A stretch of 64,000 nucleotides of DNA from Photorhabdus khanii NC19 (GCF_000517265.1 NZ_AYSJ01000014.1:670740-734739); one strand, 5' to 3'; shown: positions 1-9,310, counted from the stretch's first letter. The notes: generated by a model from the sequence alone, not told the origin. Program-made: numbers and translations.

Positions 1-1300
1 CTGCTGATGCGGTCAGGCCAATAATAAAGCCAATCCAAAATCCTTGTGGCCCCATAGCGGGTACAACATAGTCGGTTAATCCCAGAATGTAACCACTTGG
101 CAGCCCCAGAATCCAGTAGGCGATGAAAGTGATATAGAAGATAGAACGCGTATCTTTATAGCCACGTAAAACACCGGAACCCACCACCTGTATGGCATCA
201 GAGAGTTGGTAAAAAGCGGCAAACAGCATCAGATTGGACGCCATGATGATAACTTCAGGGTTGTCGTTATACATCAAGGCAATTGGCTTTCGCAAAATGA
301 CAGTAAAGGCTGCGGTTAAGCAGGCAAACATCAAACCGACGGCAAGACCGGCATAAGCTGATATCCGGGCATTTTCGGTAGATTTTTTCCCCAGGTTGTA
401 GCCAATGCGGATAGTGGTTGCCGCGGCTAAAGATATTGGGAACATAAACATCAATGAACTGAAATTCAGTGCAATCTGGTGCCCGGCAACCGCGGTAATG
501 CCTAAAGGGGTGACCAATAATGCCACTATCGCAAACAGCGTAATTTCAAAAAACACGGCCATAGCAATAGGCAAACCAAGGGCCGAAATGCGTTTCAAGG
601 TATGCCATTCAGGTGCCGCAAAACGATGTTTAGGGCGGATATCCTTTTGTGATGATGAATGTTTCACATACCAGCGCATTGACAGGAACATGGCCCAGTA
701 AACACTGGCAGTAGCGACACCGCAGCCAACACCACCCAGAGCGGGAGCACCGAATTTACCGTAAATGAGTACGTAGTTAATCGGAATGTTAAGTAGTAAC
801 CCTAAAAAACCAATGATCATTCCTGGTTTGGTTTTCGATAAACCTTCACATTGATTACGGAGTACCTGATAAAACAGATAGCCCGGTGCACCCCACATTA
901 TTGCGTGGATAAATCCAACTGCTTTTTCTGCCAAAAGCGGGTCTATATTGTGTTGCCTGTCAATAAGAAATTTGCTGTTGTATAAAATAACAATAATGAT
1001 GATTGAGAGGAAAGTCGCTAACCAGAATCCTTGCTGAGTTTGATTGGCAATCAGGTTTCTGCGACCAGAACCGTTCATTTGCGCAATAATGGGTGTCAAA
1101 GCTAATAGTAAGCCGTAACCGAATAAAATCACTGGCAGCCAGATAGAGGTACCAACAGCAACCGCGGACATTTCTGTTGCACTAACGCTACCCGCCATAA
1201 CGGTATCCACAACCCCCATTGCAGTTTGTGAGAATTGGGCAATAATGACGGGGATCCCCAAAGCGAGCAGACTACGCGCTTCTTTTAAATACTTCTGCAC
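1..1300 (-). CDS. mdtK: Multidrug efflux MATE transporter MdtK (NorM), 3' end beyond window
   Basis: Inner-membrane MATE-family antiporter that exports cationic drugs and dyes in exchange for Na+ or H+. The reverse strand reads open from a GTG at 1300 to the window edge. It gives 433 residues that begin [18 protein letters not shown] after the start and contain [15 protein letters not shown], the typical MATE N-terminus. It then runs through repeated hydrophobic segments, in keeping with the family's 12 helices. E. coli MdtK has 457 residues, so about 24 C-terminal residues lie outside. A GGTG-type ribosome site precedes the GTG by a few bases. It is divergent from ribE, the same arrangement as in E. 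coli. Confidence 0.95.
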   Translation of the reverse strand, partial: MQKYLKEARSLLALGIPVIIAQFSQTAMGVVDTVMAGSVSATEMSAVAVGTSIWLPVILFGYGLLLALTPIIAQMNGSGRRNLIANQTQQGFWLATFLSIIIIVILYNSKFLIDRQHNIDPLLAEKAVGFIHAIMWGAPGYLFYQVLRNQCEGLSKTKPGMIIGFLGLLLNIPINYVLIYGKFGAPALGGVGCGVATASVYWAMFLSMRWYVKHSSSQKDIRPKHRFAAPEWHTLKRISALGLPIAMAVFFEITLFAIVALLVTPLGITAVAGHQIALNFSSLMFMFPISLAAATTIRIGYNLGKKSTENARISAYAGLAVGLMFACLTAAFTVILRKPIALMYNDNPEVIIMASNLMLFAAFYQLSDAIQVVGSGVLRGYKDTRSIFYITFIAYWILGLPSGYILGLTDYVVPAMGPQGFWIGFIIGLTASA

Positions 1301-1526
1301 GTATTACACCTTTTTTAAAAGTAAAAGAATATTAAGAAAAACTCCTGCATATAAGAAACGATTTTTGAAAAAGCAACCGTTTACTAACCGGGGTATTGTA
1401 TCTGTTTAATACTATATTAGCCAACAATAATGCTGAGTTTATATTCAAATGCTCAGGTGGTATTTATCAGTGACAACTTGATATAAACTTACTAATAATT
1501 TTACATGGTCATCAAGAGGTTCTTCT

Positions 1527-2183
1527 ATGTTCACGGGTATCGTTCAGGGAAAAGCACCATTAGTTGCTATTGATGAGAAAAATAATTTTCGGACTCATAT
1601 CGTTAAATTTCCGGCTGAATTATTGCGAGGTATTGAAGCAGGCGCATCGGTTGCTAATAACGGTTGTTGTCTGACGGTAACCAAAATAGAAGGCGATGAG
1701 GTCAGTTTCGATTTAATGAAAGAGACGCTGCGATTGACCAATCTTGGCGATTTACAGGTAGGGGATTATGTGAACCTGGAGCGGGCCGCTAAATTTGGTG
1801 ATGAAATTGGTGGACATTTGATGTCCGGTCATATCATCACTGTTGCTGAGATCGCTAAAATTTTCACTTCAGAAAATAATCATCAAATATGGTTCAGGAT
1901 CCACGATAAGCAATTGATGAAATATATCCTGCATAAAGGATTTATCGGCATTGATGGGATTAGCCTGACGATTGGTGATGTTGTGAATAATCGTTTTTGT
2001 GTCCACCTTATCCCTGAAACACTGGAGCGTACAACATTAGGTAAAAAACGTCTTGGCCATAAAGTGAATATTGAGATTGACTCACAGACTCAGGCGCTTG
2101 TCGATACAGTGGAACGCGTTCTTGCTCAGAAAGAACGGGAACGCGTTATCTCTCAGCAGTCAGCCACTGTTATTGGCGAATAA
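1527..2183 (+). CDS. ribE: Riboflavin synthase alpha subunit
   Basis: Catalyses dismutation of two 6,7-dimethyl-8-ribityllumazine molecules to riboflavin, the last step of vitamin B2 synthesis, in the cytosol. The 218-residue product starts [13 protein letters not shown] and has the two tandem lumazine-binding beta-barrels: residues about 1-97 with NNGCCLTV, and about 98-195 with [12 protein letters not shown]. Each barrel carries the conserved G-C/D-G-x-SLTV-type motif. The length matches the family (about 213 in E. coli). An AGAGG site sits about 6 bases before the ATG. The gene is divergent from mdtK as in E. coli, but its downstream neighbour is not cfa directly: a two-gene insert intervenes. 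Confidence 0.97.
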   Translation: MFTGIVQGKAPLVAIDEKNNFRTHIVKFPAELLRGIEAGASVANNGCCLTVTKIEGDEVSFDLMKETLRLTNLGDLQVGDYVNLERAAKFGDEIGGHLMSGHIITVAEIAKIFTSENNHQIWFRIHDKQLMKYILHKGFIGIDGISLTIGDVVNNRFCVHLIPETLERTTLGKKRLGHKVNIEIDSQTQALVDTVERVLAQKERERVISQQSATVIGE

Positions 2184-2195
2184 TCAATAAATTAA

Positions 2196-2226
2196 GAAGC
2201 GACAGGAAGGCTTGGCTTGTCGCTTC
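2196..2226 (+). terminator. Stem-loop after ribE
   Basis: GAAGCGACA (2196-2204) pairs exactly with TGTCGCTTC (2218-2226) across a 13-base loop, 13 bases after the ribE stop. There is no strong T-run behind it, so it may terminate weakly or protect the 3' end of the message. Confidence 0.55.
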
Positions 2227-2410
2227 CGAACAAAATTAGCCTGTATTCCAACAAGGCTCGTTGAGCCTATTAGTGATTATTTTGTGATTTGCATCTCAGT
2301 ATTCTGGGTATTATGTTACTTAATATAGTTTCTATTGTTATTATTGTGTTAATGCGCTTTTTCGTAAAGTGCAGGTTAACCTTACAATTATATTCTTAGA
2401 GACTACTTTA

Positions 2411-2524
2411 ATGGAAAACGCGATTGAATTAGATGAATGGCTTGAAGAACCTACACATGATGATGCTGTTGAAATGATGAATGCACAAGCTATTGTACCC
2501 TTTGGTACAGCACTTTGGCCTTAA
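2411..2524 (+). CDS. 37-residue peptide, candidate RiPP-like precursor
   Basis: A short gene reading MENAIELDEW at the start and IVPFGTALWP at the end. It is acidic in the first two thirds (Glu/Asp rich, with EW and two EE/DD pairs) and hydrophobic and aromatic in the last ten residues, which contain no acidic or basic side chain. That leader-plus-core polarity is what ribosomally made, post-translationally modified peptide precursors show. There is no signal peptide and no cysteine, so it is not a lanthipeptide or a disulfide bacteriocin. A GAGA element precedes the ATG. It is followed by a perfect stem-loop and then by an M29-like metallopeptidase gene on the same strand. I do not recognise a named family. 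The alternative is a stand-alone regulatory micropeptide or a chance ORF. Confidence 0.6.
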   Translation: MENAIELDEWLEEPTHDDAVEMMNAQAIVPFGTALWP

Positions 2525-2564
2525 TGATTTCTATAATAAAGCCCTTAGCGGTTCTCTATAATTG

Positions 2565-2588
2565 AAGTAAGGGGGCTTCCCCTTACTT
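2565..2588 (+). promoter_or_regulatory. Perfect 10-bp stem-loop between peptide gene and M29-like gene
   Basis: AAGTAAGGGG (2565-2574) pairs exactly with CCCCTTACTT (2579-2588) across a GCTT loop. It is followed by A-rich sequence, not a T-run, and the next gene's ATG is 22 bases on. A leaky terminator or processing/stabilising hairpin here would give more peptide message than enzyme message. Confidence 0.6.
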
Positions 2589-2610
2589 AAAAGTAAATAG
2601 GATTGCCCTC

Positions 2611-3588
2611 ATGGATAAAAGTTTTGAAAATATGTATCGCTGTGTATCATATCACCCCGCAATTTTGGATAAGGTAAAAAAGGGTGAATGTATAAAAATA
2701 TTGATTGGATCTGATACTGAGCATAGCGATATTGCACAAAAGATGCATGGATATGAAAAGAATTTTAATGTAAAATCTGATTTCGCTTCTTTAGAAGAAA
2801 CATCAGTAGACAATATAAAACAAAAAATATCCGATTGTGATTTATTTATCTTTCTTTACGCATCATCAACATTAAAGAATGTATCTCCACAAGGGCCAGA
2901 ATATTTAATCAAAATAAGAAAATTTATTACTGAATCGTGGAAGAAATCAGTACTGTTTAAAGATTATGGTCCTCATTTTATTGAGGCATTCAGTGAACCA
3001 CAAACATCAATAACAGAAAGGAACCAAAAGCTGATTGAACTATCAAGTCAATCACAGAAGATTCAATATACAGATAATCAAGGAAACTCAATTATAGGTT
3101 ATTTGGAGAAAGACCATAAGTGGACGTCCATTGATGGTAATGGAAATCTTGATGTTATTCCTGGGGAAATTGCGAGCCATATAAAGAGTCTTAACGGTAG
3201 TGTTAGTTTTAGTGGCACCTTTTTGAGTACTGCGCCATTTGCCATAAAATATGGGGTTGTCAATGATATGATGACGATCAATATAAAAGAGGGTGAAATC
3301 ATTGGGTTTGATTGTGACAATGCAGAATTTAATAGAGACTTTAATTTATATCTAAACCATAATCACGGAAATCGTATTGTTGAAGAATTTGGTATTGGCA
3401 CCAACACGGGAGTGAAAGCGCTTTACGGCAGAAATGCAGGTTTTGAAGAACGCCATCCTGGTTTACATCTTGGCTTAGGGGGCGGTGTAAAGGGAAGCCA
3501 TCATTTAGATTTGATATTTTCTGGTGGAAAAATAGCATTTGATCAAACGACCTTTTTTGATAATGGCTATGTTGGTTATTTTCGTTAG
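2611..3588 (+). CDS. M29 (aminopeptidase T-like) metallopeptidase family protein
   Basis: A 325-residue cytosolic protein with no signal peptide. The C-terminal half carries the ordered metal-ligand motifs of the M29 aminopeptidase / NicX-like fold: PGEI at 184-187 (Glu186), EEFGIGTN at 258-265 (Glu259), FEE at 278-280, GLHLGLG at 284-290 (His286) and SHHLDL at 296-301 (His298, Asp300). The N-terminal half has the family's KKGECIKILIGSD strand. Members cleave N-terminal residues, or in the NicX branch open pyridine rings using iron. It is shorter than classical M29 enzymes (about 410). It lies downstream of the 37-aa peptide gene, so the natural hypothesis is processing or modification of that peptide; this is inference. 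The pair is absent from the equivalent E. coli interval, and the base composition is richer in A+T than the flanks. Confidence 0.7.
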   Translation: MDKSFENMYRCVSYHPAILDKVKKGECIKILIGSDTEHSDIAQKMHGYEKNFNVKSDFASLEETSVDNIKQKISDCDLFIFLYASSTLKNVSPQGPEYLIKIRKFITESWKKSVLFKDYGPHFIEAFSEPQTSITERNQKLIELSSQSQKIQYTDNQGNSIIGYLEKDHKWTSIDGNGNLDVIPGEIASHIKSLNGSVSFSGTFLSTAPFAIKYGVVNDMMTINIKEGEIIGFDCDNAEFNRDFNLYLNHNHGNRIVEEFGIGTNTGVKALYGRNAGFEERHPGLHLGLGGGVKGSHHLDLIFSGGKIAFDQTTFFDNGYVGYFR

Positions 3589-3604
3589 TGAAAAATACAT
3601 CTAT

Positions 3605-3632
3605 AAGCCACAGTGGGTTCCCACTGTAGCTT
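3605..3632. terminator. Stem-loop between M29-like gene and cfa
   Basis: AAGC-C-ACAGTGGG (3605-3617) pairs with CCCACTGT-A-GCTT (3620-3632) with a two-base gap in the middle. It sits between two converging genes and probably serves both. Confidence 0.65.
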
Positions 3633-3640
3633 TGGGTTAA

Positions 3641-4792
3641 TTACCGGGCTACTCGTAACCCGCCTTCGATACCTTTTGGGCTGAACATGATTTGCCATAA
3701 TTGAATATCGCGCGCACGAAATGCACCTGCACTGGCATTCAGGTAATAGCTAAACATGCGTTTAAATGTTGGGCTATAGTTATCTTGTATTTCCGGCCAA
3801 CGGGCAATAAATCTTTCATGCCAGGCCATCAGTGTGCGATCATAATCTGCACCAAAATTATGCCAATCTTCCATAATAAAACGGCTTTTGCTGGTGTGTG
3901 CTATTTGCTCAATAGAAGGTACGCAGCCATTGGGAAAAATATATTTGCTGATCCATGGGTCAGCGCTGACTTTGCTTTTGTTGGAGCCGATGGTGTGCAG
4001 CAGGAATAAACCATCAGGTTTTAGGTTTCTTTGAACAACGTCGAAGTAGGTCAAATAATTTTTAGGCCCAACGTGTTCAAACATACCAACAGAAACAATT
4101 CTGTCAAATTGCTTATGTAAATCCCGATAGTCTTTCAGAATAATGTTTACGTCCAGATCTGCACATTGTTTCTGGGCATATTTCTGTTGTTCAGCTGAAA
4201 CGGTTACTCCGGTTACGGAAACACCATAGTTTTTCGTAGCATAACGCGATAGCCCTCCCCAACCACACCCAATATCCAGCAAGGTCATACCTGGAGAAAG
4301 TTCTAACTTCTCGCAGATGAGCTTCAATTTATCAAGTTGAGCTTGTTCCAATGTTTCTGCTTGTTTCCAATAGCCGCAGGAATATTGCATATAAGGGTCA
4401 AGCATATGGGTAAAAAGATCATTGCCTAAATTATAATGTTTATGACCGACAATCCATGACCGTTTTGGTGTTTGTAAATTACGTAAGCGGGTTACTGCGA
4501 TTTTCAGTGTATCTTTGAAATTATTGGGCATTTTATTTTCTAATCCAGCACGTAAAACGCGATAAAAGAAAATATCTAATCGCTCACAATCCCACCAGCC
4601 ATCCATATAGCTTTCACCTAATCCCATTGAGCCCTGTTGTAAAACTCTTTTATAGAAATCAGAGTTTTTTACCTGGATATCATAGGGATTGTGACCATTA
4701 ATCTGAATCCCTGCTTCTTGTAGCATTTCATTAGCAATTCGCTGCCAGGAATTAGTGACGGTTTTTTGGTTTTCAATGTGCGATGAACTCAT
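3641..4792 (-). CDS. cfa: Cyclopropane-fatty-acyl-phospholipid synthase
   Basis: Transfers a methylene from S-adenosylmethionine onto cis double bonds of membrane phospholipid acyl chains, which protects stationary-phase or acid-stressed cells. The 383-residue product matches the E. coli length (382). It has the SAM motif LDIGCGWGGLSRYA, the FEHVGPKNY active-site segment and the C-terminal YYLNASAGAFRARDIQLWQ, typical of CFA synthases. GGAGAG lies 5 bases before the ATG. In E. coli cfa follows ribE directly; here the peptide/M29 pair separates them. About 290 bp upstream to punC leaves room for its own promoter. Confidence 0.97.
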   Translation of the reverse strand: MSSSHIENQKTVTNSWQRIANEMLQEAGIQINGHNPYDIQVKNSDFYKRVLQQGSMGLGESYMDGWWDCERLDIFFYRVLRAGLENKMPNNFKDTLKIAVTRLRNLQTPKRSWIVGHKHYNLGNDLFTHMLDPYMQYSCGYWKQAETLEQAQLDKLKLICEKLELSPGMTLLDIGCGWGGLSRYATKNYGVSVTGVTVSAEQQKYAQKQCADLDVNIILKDYRDLHKQFDRIVSVGMFEHVGPKNYLTYFDVVQRNLKPDGLFLLHTIGSNKSKVSADPWISKYIFPNGCVPSIEQIAHTSKSRFIMEDWHNFGADYDRTLMAWHERFIARWPEIQDNYSPTFKRMFSYYLNASAGAFRARDIQLWQIMFSPKGIEGGLRVAR

Positions 4793-5025
4793 ATACTCTC
4801 CAAGGTTAGGGGGGGAATATTGAGGGGCTCGTTTTAGCTAACAAAGCAGAATGCGAGGGAGCAAAATGCAAAAAATAGCAAAGAATTAAAGCGAGAAACC
4901 CTAAAAATGACTAATCCATAAGCTTAATGGGGGTCATCATTGCTCCTGAAAACCTCAAATTCAGGTTATTTAGAATAAGGAACTTGTATGAGTATAAAAG
5001 CGGAAAATTGTTTCATCAATTAATA

Positions 5026-5065
5026 AATAAAGACTGTAATTAATTGATAATTAACAGTCTTTATT
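5026..5065 (-). terminator. Inverted repeat downstream of punC
   Basis: AATAAAGACTGT (5026-5037) is exactly repeated inverted at 5054-5065 with a 16-base AT-rich loop. It starts 21 bases beyond the punC stop. The tract after it on the minus strand is only moderately T-rich. Confidence 0.55.
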
Positions 5066-5086
5066 GAAGTAACGATTTGATTAATA

Positions 5087-6286
5087 TCAGGAATGTTTTT
5101 CAACAGCTTGAATATAGCGATCAGCTTTTTTTTTCCACTGTATAAAATATCCTAGGGCCATCAGAATAACGGTAGAAGCCATGACAGTGGTTGTCGATAT
5201 AAGTGGATTGTTGACGAATGCTGAAACAACCAGGCTGGCAATAAAACAGAGCCCTAATTGGAGGGTGTTTTGCAATGCGGCGGCTTTTCCACTGTCTTGT
5301 GGGTAAACGGATAAAGCATTAGCGACTGCAATGGGATATGAAGCTCCATTCATAGCGGCCATAAAACAGAAAGGAATCAGAATCGTCAACATGGTTGGTT
5401 CGCTGAATTTTGCGATTAAATACAGCACAATCATGCTGACAGCATAGCCAACCAACAAATAAGGGAAAACAATTTCACTTCTTATTTTGCTCAAGATACT
5501 GCGGCATCCATAACCACCGGCCATAAAGGCTAATGTTTGTGGCACGTAACTTAGGCCGATGTCATTTGGGCCATATCCCATCTTGCCAAGAATAAAAGGT
5601 GAACCTGTTAGCCAAGCGAAAAAACCAGCGCTACATGATGCAAATATCAGGACGTTGCCACTGAACACCGGCGATTTTAGTAACGTAAAAAAAGATACAT
5701 GGTTTTTCTGCGTTTCAGTCTCACTGTTTTTTTTGCGGTTTTCTTGCAGAAATAGCGTAGGCAACAGCAGTAATAATGTAATTGCCAGTAATACCAGGAA
5801 AATGATGCGCCAGCTGCCATGTTGTAACAGCCAGGCTCCCATCAAAGGTGCCAGAGCAGGGGAAAGTGCGACCAGTGGCATGATCGTGGCAAAAACGCGT
5901 TTGGTACGGTTAGCGTCATAACGATCAATAACTAATGCTTGCCATGAAACAGCGGCTGAACAAACACCTATGGCTTGGATAAAACGCAAAACTAAAAGTT
6001 GCGTGGTGTCTGTTATCCAAAGCATACCCAGACAGCCAACAGAAAACATTAATAACCCGGTGATGATAATCGGTTTTCTTCCAAAGCGATCTGAAAGAGG
6101 CCCCCATAAAAGCTGAGCAAAGGCAAAGCCTGCAAGAAAGATGCTCAGGCTAGCACTGATTGCTCCCGCCGATGTGCCCAATTCTTGTTGCATAGGGCCG
6201 AATGCCGGTAGATACATATCAATAGCCAGGTAACCCAGCATACTCAAGCCTGCAAGGTAGAACATGAACTGACTTGAGTTTTTCAT
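5087..6286 (-). CDS. punC: Purine nucleoside MFS transporter PunC (YdhC)
   Basis: Inner-membrane major facilitator (Bcr/CflA-like, 12 helices); E. coli PunC imports purine nucleosides. The family signature LLWGPLSDRFGRKP lies between helices 2 and 3, and DMYLPAF lies at the end of helix 1. The chosen start, MKNSSQFMFYLAG at 6286, gives 399 residues (E. coli 403) and has AAGAGAA 8 bases upstream. Upstream in-frame ATGs have no ribosome site and would add about 23 polar residues ahead of the first helix. Divergent from its activator gene punR, as in E. coli. Confidence 0.93.
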   Translation of the reverse strand: MKNSSQFMFYLAGLSMLGYLAIDMYLPAFGPMQQELGTSAGAISASLSIFLAGFAFAQLLWGPLSDRFGRKPIIITGLLMFSVGCLGMLWITDTTQLLVLRFIQAIGVCSAAVSWQALVIDRYDANRTKRVFATIMPLVALSPALAPLMGAWLLQHGSWRIIFLVLLAITLLLLLPTLFLQENRKKNSETETQKNHVSFFTLLKSPVFSGNVLIFASCSAGFFAWLTGSPFILGKMGYGPNDIGLSYVPQTLAFMAGGYGCRSILSKIRSEIVFPYLLVGYAVSMIVLYLIAKFSEPTMLTILIPFCFMAAMNGASYPIAVANALSVYPQDSGKAAALQNTLQLGLCFIASLVVSAFVNNPLISTTTVMASTVILMALGYFIQWKKKADRYIQAVEKHS

Positions 6287-6432
6287 TTGATTATTCTCTT
6301 TGGATGTCATGATTGAAATAATTTGCTGTGTAGGTAGATAAGAATATTTATACATATTCTATATGCCGTGATTTTTACTTGTGAAACGGTAATATTTGGA
6401 TAATGCTATGAAAAAAATTGAAAGGTAAAATT

Positions 6433-7341
6433 ATGTGGTCAGAATATTCACTTGAAGTTGTGGATGCTGTTGCCAGAACGGGAAGTTTTAGTGCCGCTGC
6501 ATCAGAACTCCACCGCGTCCCTTCTGCAATCAGTTATACCGTAAGACAATTGGAAGAGTGGCTTGCCGTCCCGTTGTTTGAACGTCGTCATCGGGATGTG
6601 GAATTAACTGAGTCAGGCACTATTTTTATCAAAGAGGCTCGCGCTGTTATCAAAAAAATGATTGACACTCGTCATCAGTGCCAGCAGGTTGCAAATGGCT
6701 GGAGAGGGCAATTCAGTATTGCTATTGACCGGGTTGTTAAACCAGAACGCAGTCGTCAGCTTATCCTTGATTTTTATCATCATTTTCCTGATATAGAGCT
6801 GTTTATTCATCAGGAAGTATTCAATGGTGTATGGGACGCGCTGGTGGATGGTCGGGTTGATGTTGCAATTGGTGCCACCCGGGTAGCGCCGGTAGGGGAA
6901 AGGTACAGTTTCCGGGATATGGGATTTATGCCCTGGTTGTGTGTCGTCAGCATCGGTCATGCTTTGACTCAGTTGAACGGTCCATTGTCTGATGATCAAA
7001 TGCGACCTTATCCTAGCTTGTGCCTTGAGGATACATCCCGCAATTTACCAAAGCGTGATACCTGGACTCTGGATAATCAGCGCAGGTTGGTGGTTCCTGA
7101 TTGGGAATCTGGTCTGGCTTGTCTGAACAAGGGCTTATGTGTGGGGATGGTGCCTAAGCACAGGGCAATGCCGCTGATCCGGCAGAAGAAACTGGAAGCA
7201 TTGGGATTAGAGCAGCCTTTGCCTGATAGCCCATGCTGTTTGACATGGGTGCAAAATAGCCATTCTCCGGCATTAAGTTGGCTTCTGGACTATCTTGGCG
7301 ATAGTGAAACACTTAATGCTGAATGGCTTCAGGATGAATAG
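6433..7341 (+). CDS. punR: LysR-type activator PunR (YdhB)
   Basis: DNA-binding activator of punC in E. coli. The winged-helix domain spans residues about 1-60 (SFSAAASELHRVPSAISYTV and the VPLFERRHRDVELTESG wing), followed by the periplasmic-binding-protein-like effector domain to residue 302. I start at MWSEYSLEVV, which matches the E. coli start and has AAAGG 7 bases upstream; a TTG five codons earlier is less likely. The close match to YdhB extends to the C-terminal LDYLGDSETLNAEWL. It shares a 146-bp divergent promoter region with punC. Confidence 0.94.
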   Translation: MWSEYSLEVVDAVARTGSFSAAASELHRVPSAISYTVRQLEEWLAVPLFERRHRDVELTESGTIFIKEARAVIKKMIDTRHQCQQVANGWRGQFSIAIDRVVKPERSRQLILDFYHHFPDIELFIHQEVFNGVWDALVDGRVDVAIGATRVAPVGERYSFRDMGFMPWLCVVSIGHALTQLNGPLSDDQMRPYPSLCLEDTSRNLPKRDTWTLDNQRRLVVPDWESGLACLNKGLCVGMVPKHRAMPLIRQKKLEALGLEQPLPDSPCCLTWVQNSHSPALSWLLDYLGDSETLNAEWLQDE

Positions 7342-7347
7342 GGAAAA

Positions 7348-8373
7348 TTAACGGCGATAGTCGATAAATGGGCCATCTGCGACAGAACGCCGTTCAACCA
7401 AACGTGGATGTACTTCGATAGTTTGTGCATCTTCACGTTTACTGACTATTCTGTCCAGTAACATAGAAAATGCCATTTGCCCCAGGCGTTCTTTTGGCTG
7501 ATGAATCGTTGTCAATGCCGGAGAGAAATAACGGGCGTTGCGTATATTATCGTAACCGATCACAGAAATATCTTGTGGGACGCGTAATCCTAATTCATCA
7601 GCAGCACAAATAGCTCCCATTGCCATAACATCGCCACCACAGAAAACCGCAGTCGGGCGCTGTTTTTGATTCAGAATTTGATGCATAGCTTTGTAGCCCG
7701 ATTCTGGTTCAAAATCCCCCTGAACAATCCACTCTTCTTTGATTGGAATGCTGGCTTCTTTTAATGCTTTCAAGAATCCCTGATGACGGCCACCACCGGT
7801 ATTTCGTGCCAGGGGACCAGGGATTGCACCAATATCACGATGACCACGCTCAATAAGATAACGACCAGCCAGATAACCACCGTGGAATGCGTTATCAATA
7901 ATGGTATCAGTGAAATCACTTCTGGCTTGCCCCCAATCCATGACGACCATGGGAATATTGCGATAATCTTCTAACATTCCCAACAACTGTTCCGGGTATT
8001 CTGAGCACATCACCAGCAACCCATCCACCCGTTTTTGTGCCAGCATGGACAGATAGGCTTTCTGTTTATCAATGTTATTGTGTGAGTTACACAAAATCAG
8101 CGTATAGCCTTTGCTATAACAACTATTTTCAACAGATTCAATAACTTCAGCAAAATAGGGGGCTTCGCTGGACGTTGCCAGTAATCCGATCGATTTTGTA
8201 TGGTTAACTTTCAGGCTGCGGGCAACGGCACTGGGTGAATAATTCAGTTCTTTGATAGCAGCCCAAACGGCAGCCTTAGTATCTTCGGCGACGAAACGGG
8301 TTTTATTAATAACATGGGATACGGTAGTGGTTGAAACGCTAGCGTGTTTAGCCACATCTTTGATCGTTGCCAT
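7348..8373 (-). CDS. purR: Purine repressor PurR (LacI family)
   Basis: Hypoxanthine/guanine-responsive repressor of purine and pyrimidine synthesis genes. 341 residues, the same length as E. coli PurR. The N-terminal helix-turn-helix is [20 protein letters not shown], the hinge helix is [16 protein letters not shown] (residues about 48-63), and the ligand-binding core ends [14 protein letters not shown]. It is convergent with punR, with only 6 bp between the stops. A PurR-box-like sequence 46 bases upstream of the start suggests autoregulation, as in E. coli. Confidence 0.97.
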   Translation of the reverse strand: MATIKDVAKHASVSTTTVSHVINKTRFVAEDTKAAVWAAIKELNYSPSAVARSLKVNHTKSIGLLATSSEAPYFAEVIESVENSCYSKGYTLILCNSHNNIDKQKAYLSMLAQKRVDGLLVMCSEYPEQLLGMLEDYRNIPMVVMDWGQARSDFTDTIIDNAFHGGYLAGRYLIERGHRDIGAIPGPLARNTGGGRHQGFLKALKEASIPIKEEWIVQGDFEPESGYKAMHQILNQKQRPTAVFCGGDVMAMGAICAADELGLRVPQDISVIGYDNIRNARYFSPALTTIHQPKERLGQMAFSMLLDRIVSKREDAQTIEVHPRLVERRSVADGPFIDYRR

Positions 8374-8418
8374 GAGATGAAAGACTCCTGACCTTTTGGT
8401 CTAAATTTAAAGCACTTT

Positions 8419-8434
8419 GTTAATCGTTTGCCAG
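8419..8434 (-). promoter_or_regulatory. Candidate PurR operator upstream of purR
   Basis: The minus strand reads CTGGCAAACGATTAAC. This keeps the GCAAACG-x-TT core of the PurR consensus, with a degenerate right half. It lies 46-61 bases upstream of the purR ATG. Confidence 0.55.
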
Positions 8435-8641
8435 TATCCTTATACATTAGGGTGTCTGCTGGCAATAAGTTAGCGATAAATCCTGAATTTTGTCTGATCT
8501 GGCTCAAAAGTGAAAGCAATAATCAATGTTATAAAATACAGGGTAATCGCTATTTTATGTTTTTTCCTTAATGTTAAGGATAATTAACCATGTTAACTGA
8601 ATGGTATTTGTGGTTATAGACTTCTATTCTGAGGGGGATCG

Positions 8642-8734
8642 ATGAATACCGATTTGAAGCTTGGCTTATTTACTGCGGTGAGCACGTTGGTGATGATTGC
8701 CATTTTTGCCGCTGTTTGCGTGATCTTTGCCTGA
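8642..8734 (+). CDS. ynhF: Small membrane protein YnhF
   Basis: A 30-residue protein starting MNTDLKLGLFTAV with one hydrophobic helix (residues about 8-29) and no charged residue after Lys6. It matches E. coli YnhF (29 residues, starting MSTDLKFSLVTT) in its N-terminus and position between purR and grxD. YnhF is an inner-membrane stress-linked small protein of unknown role. A very strong GAGGGGG ribosome site lies 5 bases before the ATG, which supports real translation. It is too short for ordinary gene callers. Confidence 0.88.
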   Translation: MNTDLKLGLFTAVSTLVMIAIFAAVCVIFA

Positions 8735-8962
8735 TGTTTTGAATTGATTAGGTGATGTAAAAATTGGGTTTTTATATTGAAAGGAAAGAGGGCAGGCAGC
8801 TTCAATGGCTTATCTGCCCTTTGAATATAACAGTCAAAAAGAGACCATCTGTTCAAGGATAAGAAAATATCAGGATGCATATTGGTGAAAGAAAATGGTA
8901 TTCTCCGCCAATATTGTGACGATGTTGGTTATCAACATACTGTTGGTTTAAAGGAAATAAAA

Positions 8963-9310
8963 ATGACGACTATTGATAAGATTGAGCGCCAAATTAAAGA
9001 GAACCCGATTCTACTGTATATGAAAGGCTCTCCTAAATTACCAAATTGTGGATTTTCTGCACAGGCTGTTCAGGCTTTATCTGCATGTGGTGAACGTTTT
9101 GCTTATGTAGATATTTTGCAAAATCCAGATATTCGTGCAGAATTGCCAAAATATGCTAACTGGCCGACTTTTCCTCAGCTTTGGGTCGAGGGTGAGTTGG
9201 TCGGTGGATGCGATATTATCATTGAGATGTATCAGCGTGGTGAGTTACAAACATTAATTAAAGAAACCGCTGATAAATATCGTGTTCAGGACGAAAACGC
9301 GACAGAATAA
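8963..9310 (+). CDS. grxD: Monothiol glutaredoxin 4
   Basis: CGFS-type glutaredoxin that binds and delivers a [2Fe-2S] cluster with glutathione and BolA partners. The motif PNCGFSAQAVQAL holds the active cysteine (residue about 30), with WPTFPQLWV and GGCDI downstream for glutathione binding. Start chosen at MTTIDKIERQI, with AAAGGA 8 bases upstream, giving 115 residues as in E. coli. An upstream in-frame extension to 8882 has no homology to the family. Confidence 0.97.
   Translation: MTTIDKIERQIKENPILLYMKGSPKLPNCGFSAQAVQALSACGERFAYVDILQNPDIRAELPKYANWPTFPQLWVEGELVGGCDIIIEMYQRGELQTLIKETADKYRVQDENATE

Noticed and set aside
2411-2524. Darobactin-type precursor.
   Set aside because: The core lacks the WNWSKSF pattern and there is no radical-SAM enzyme beside it.
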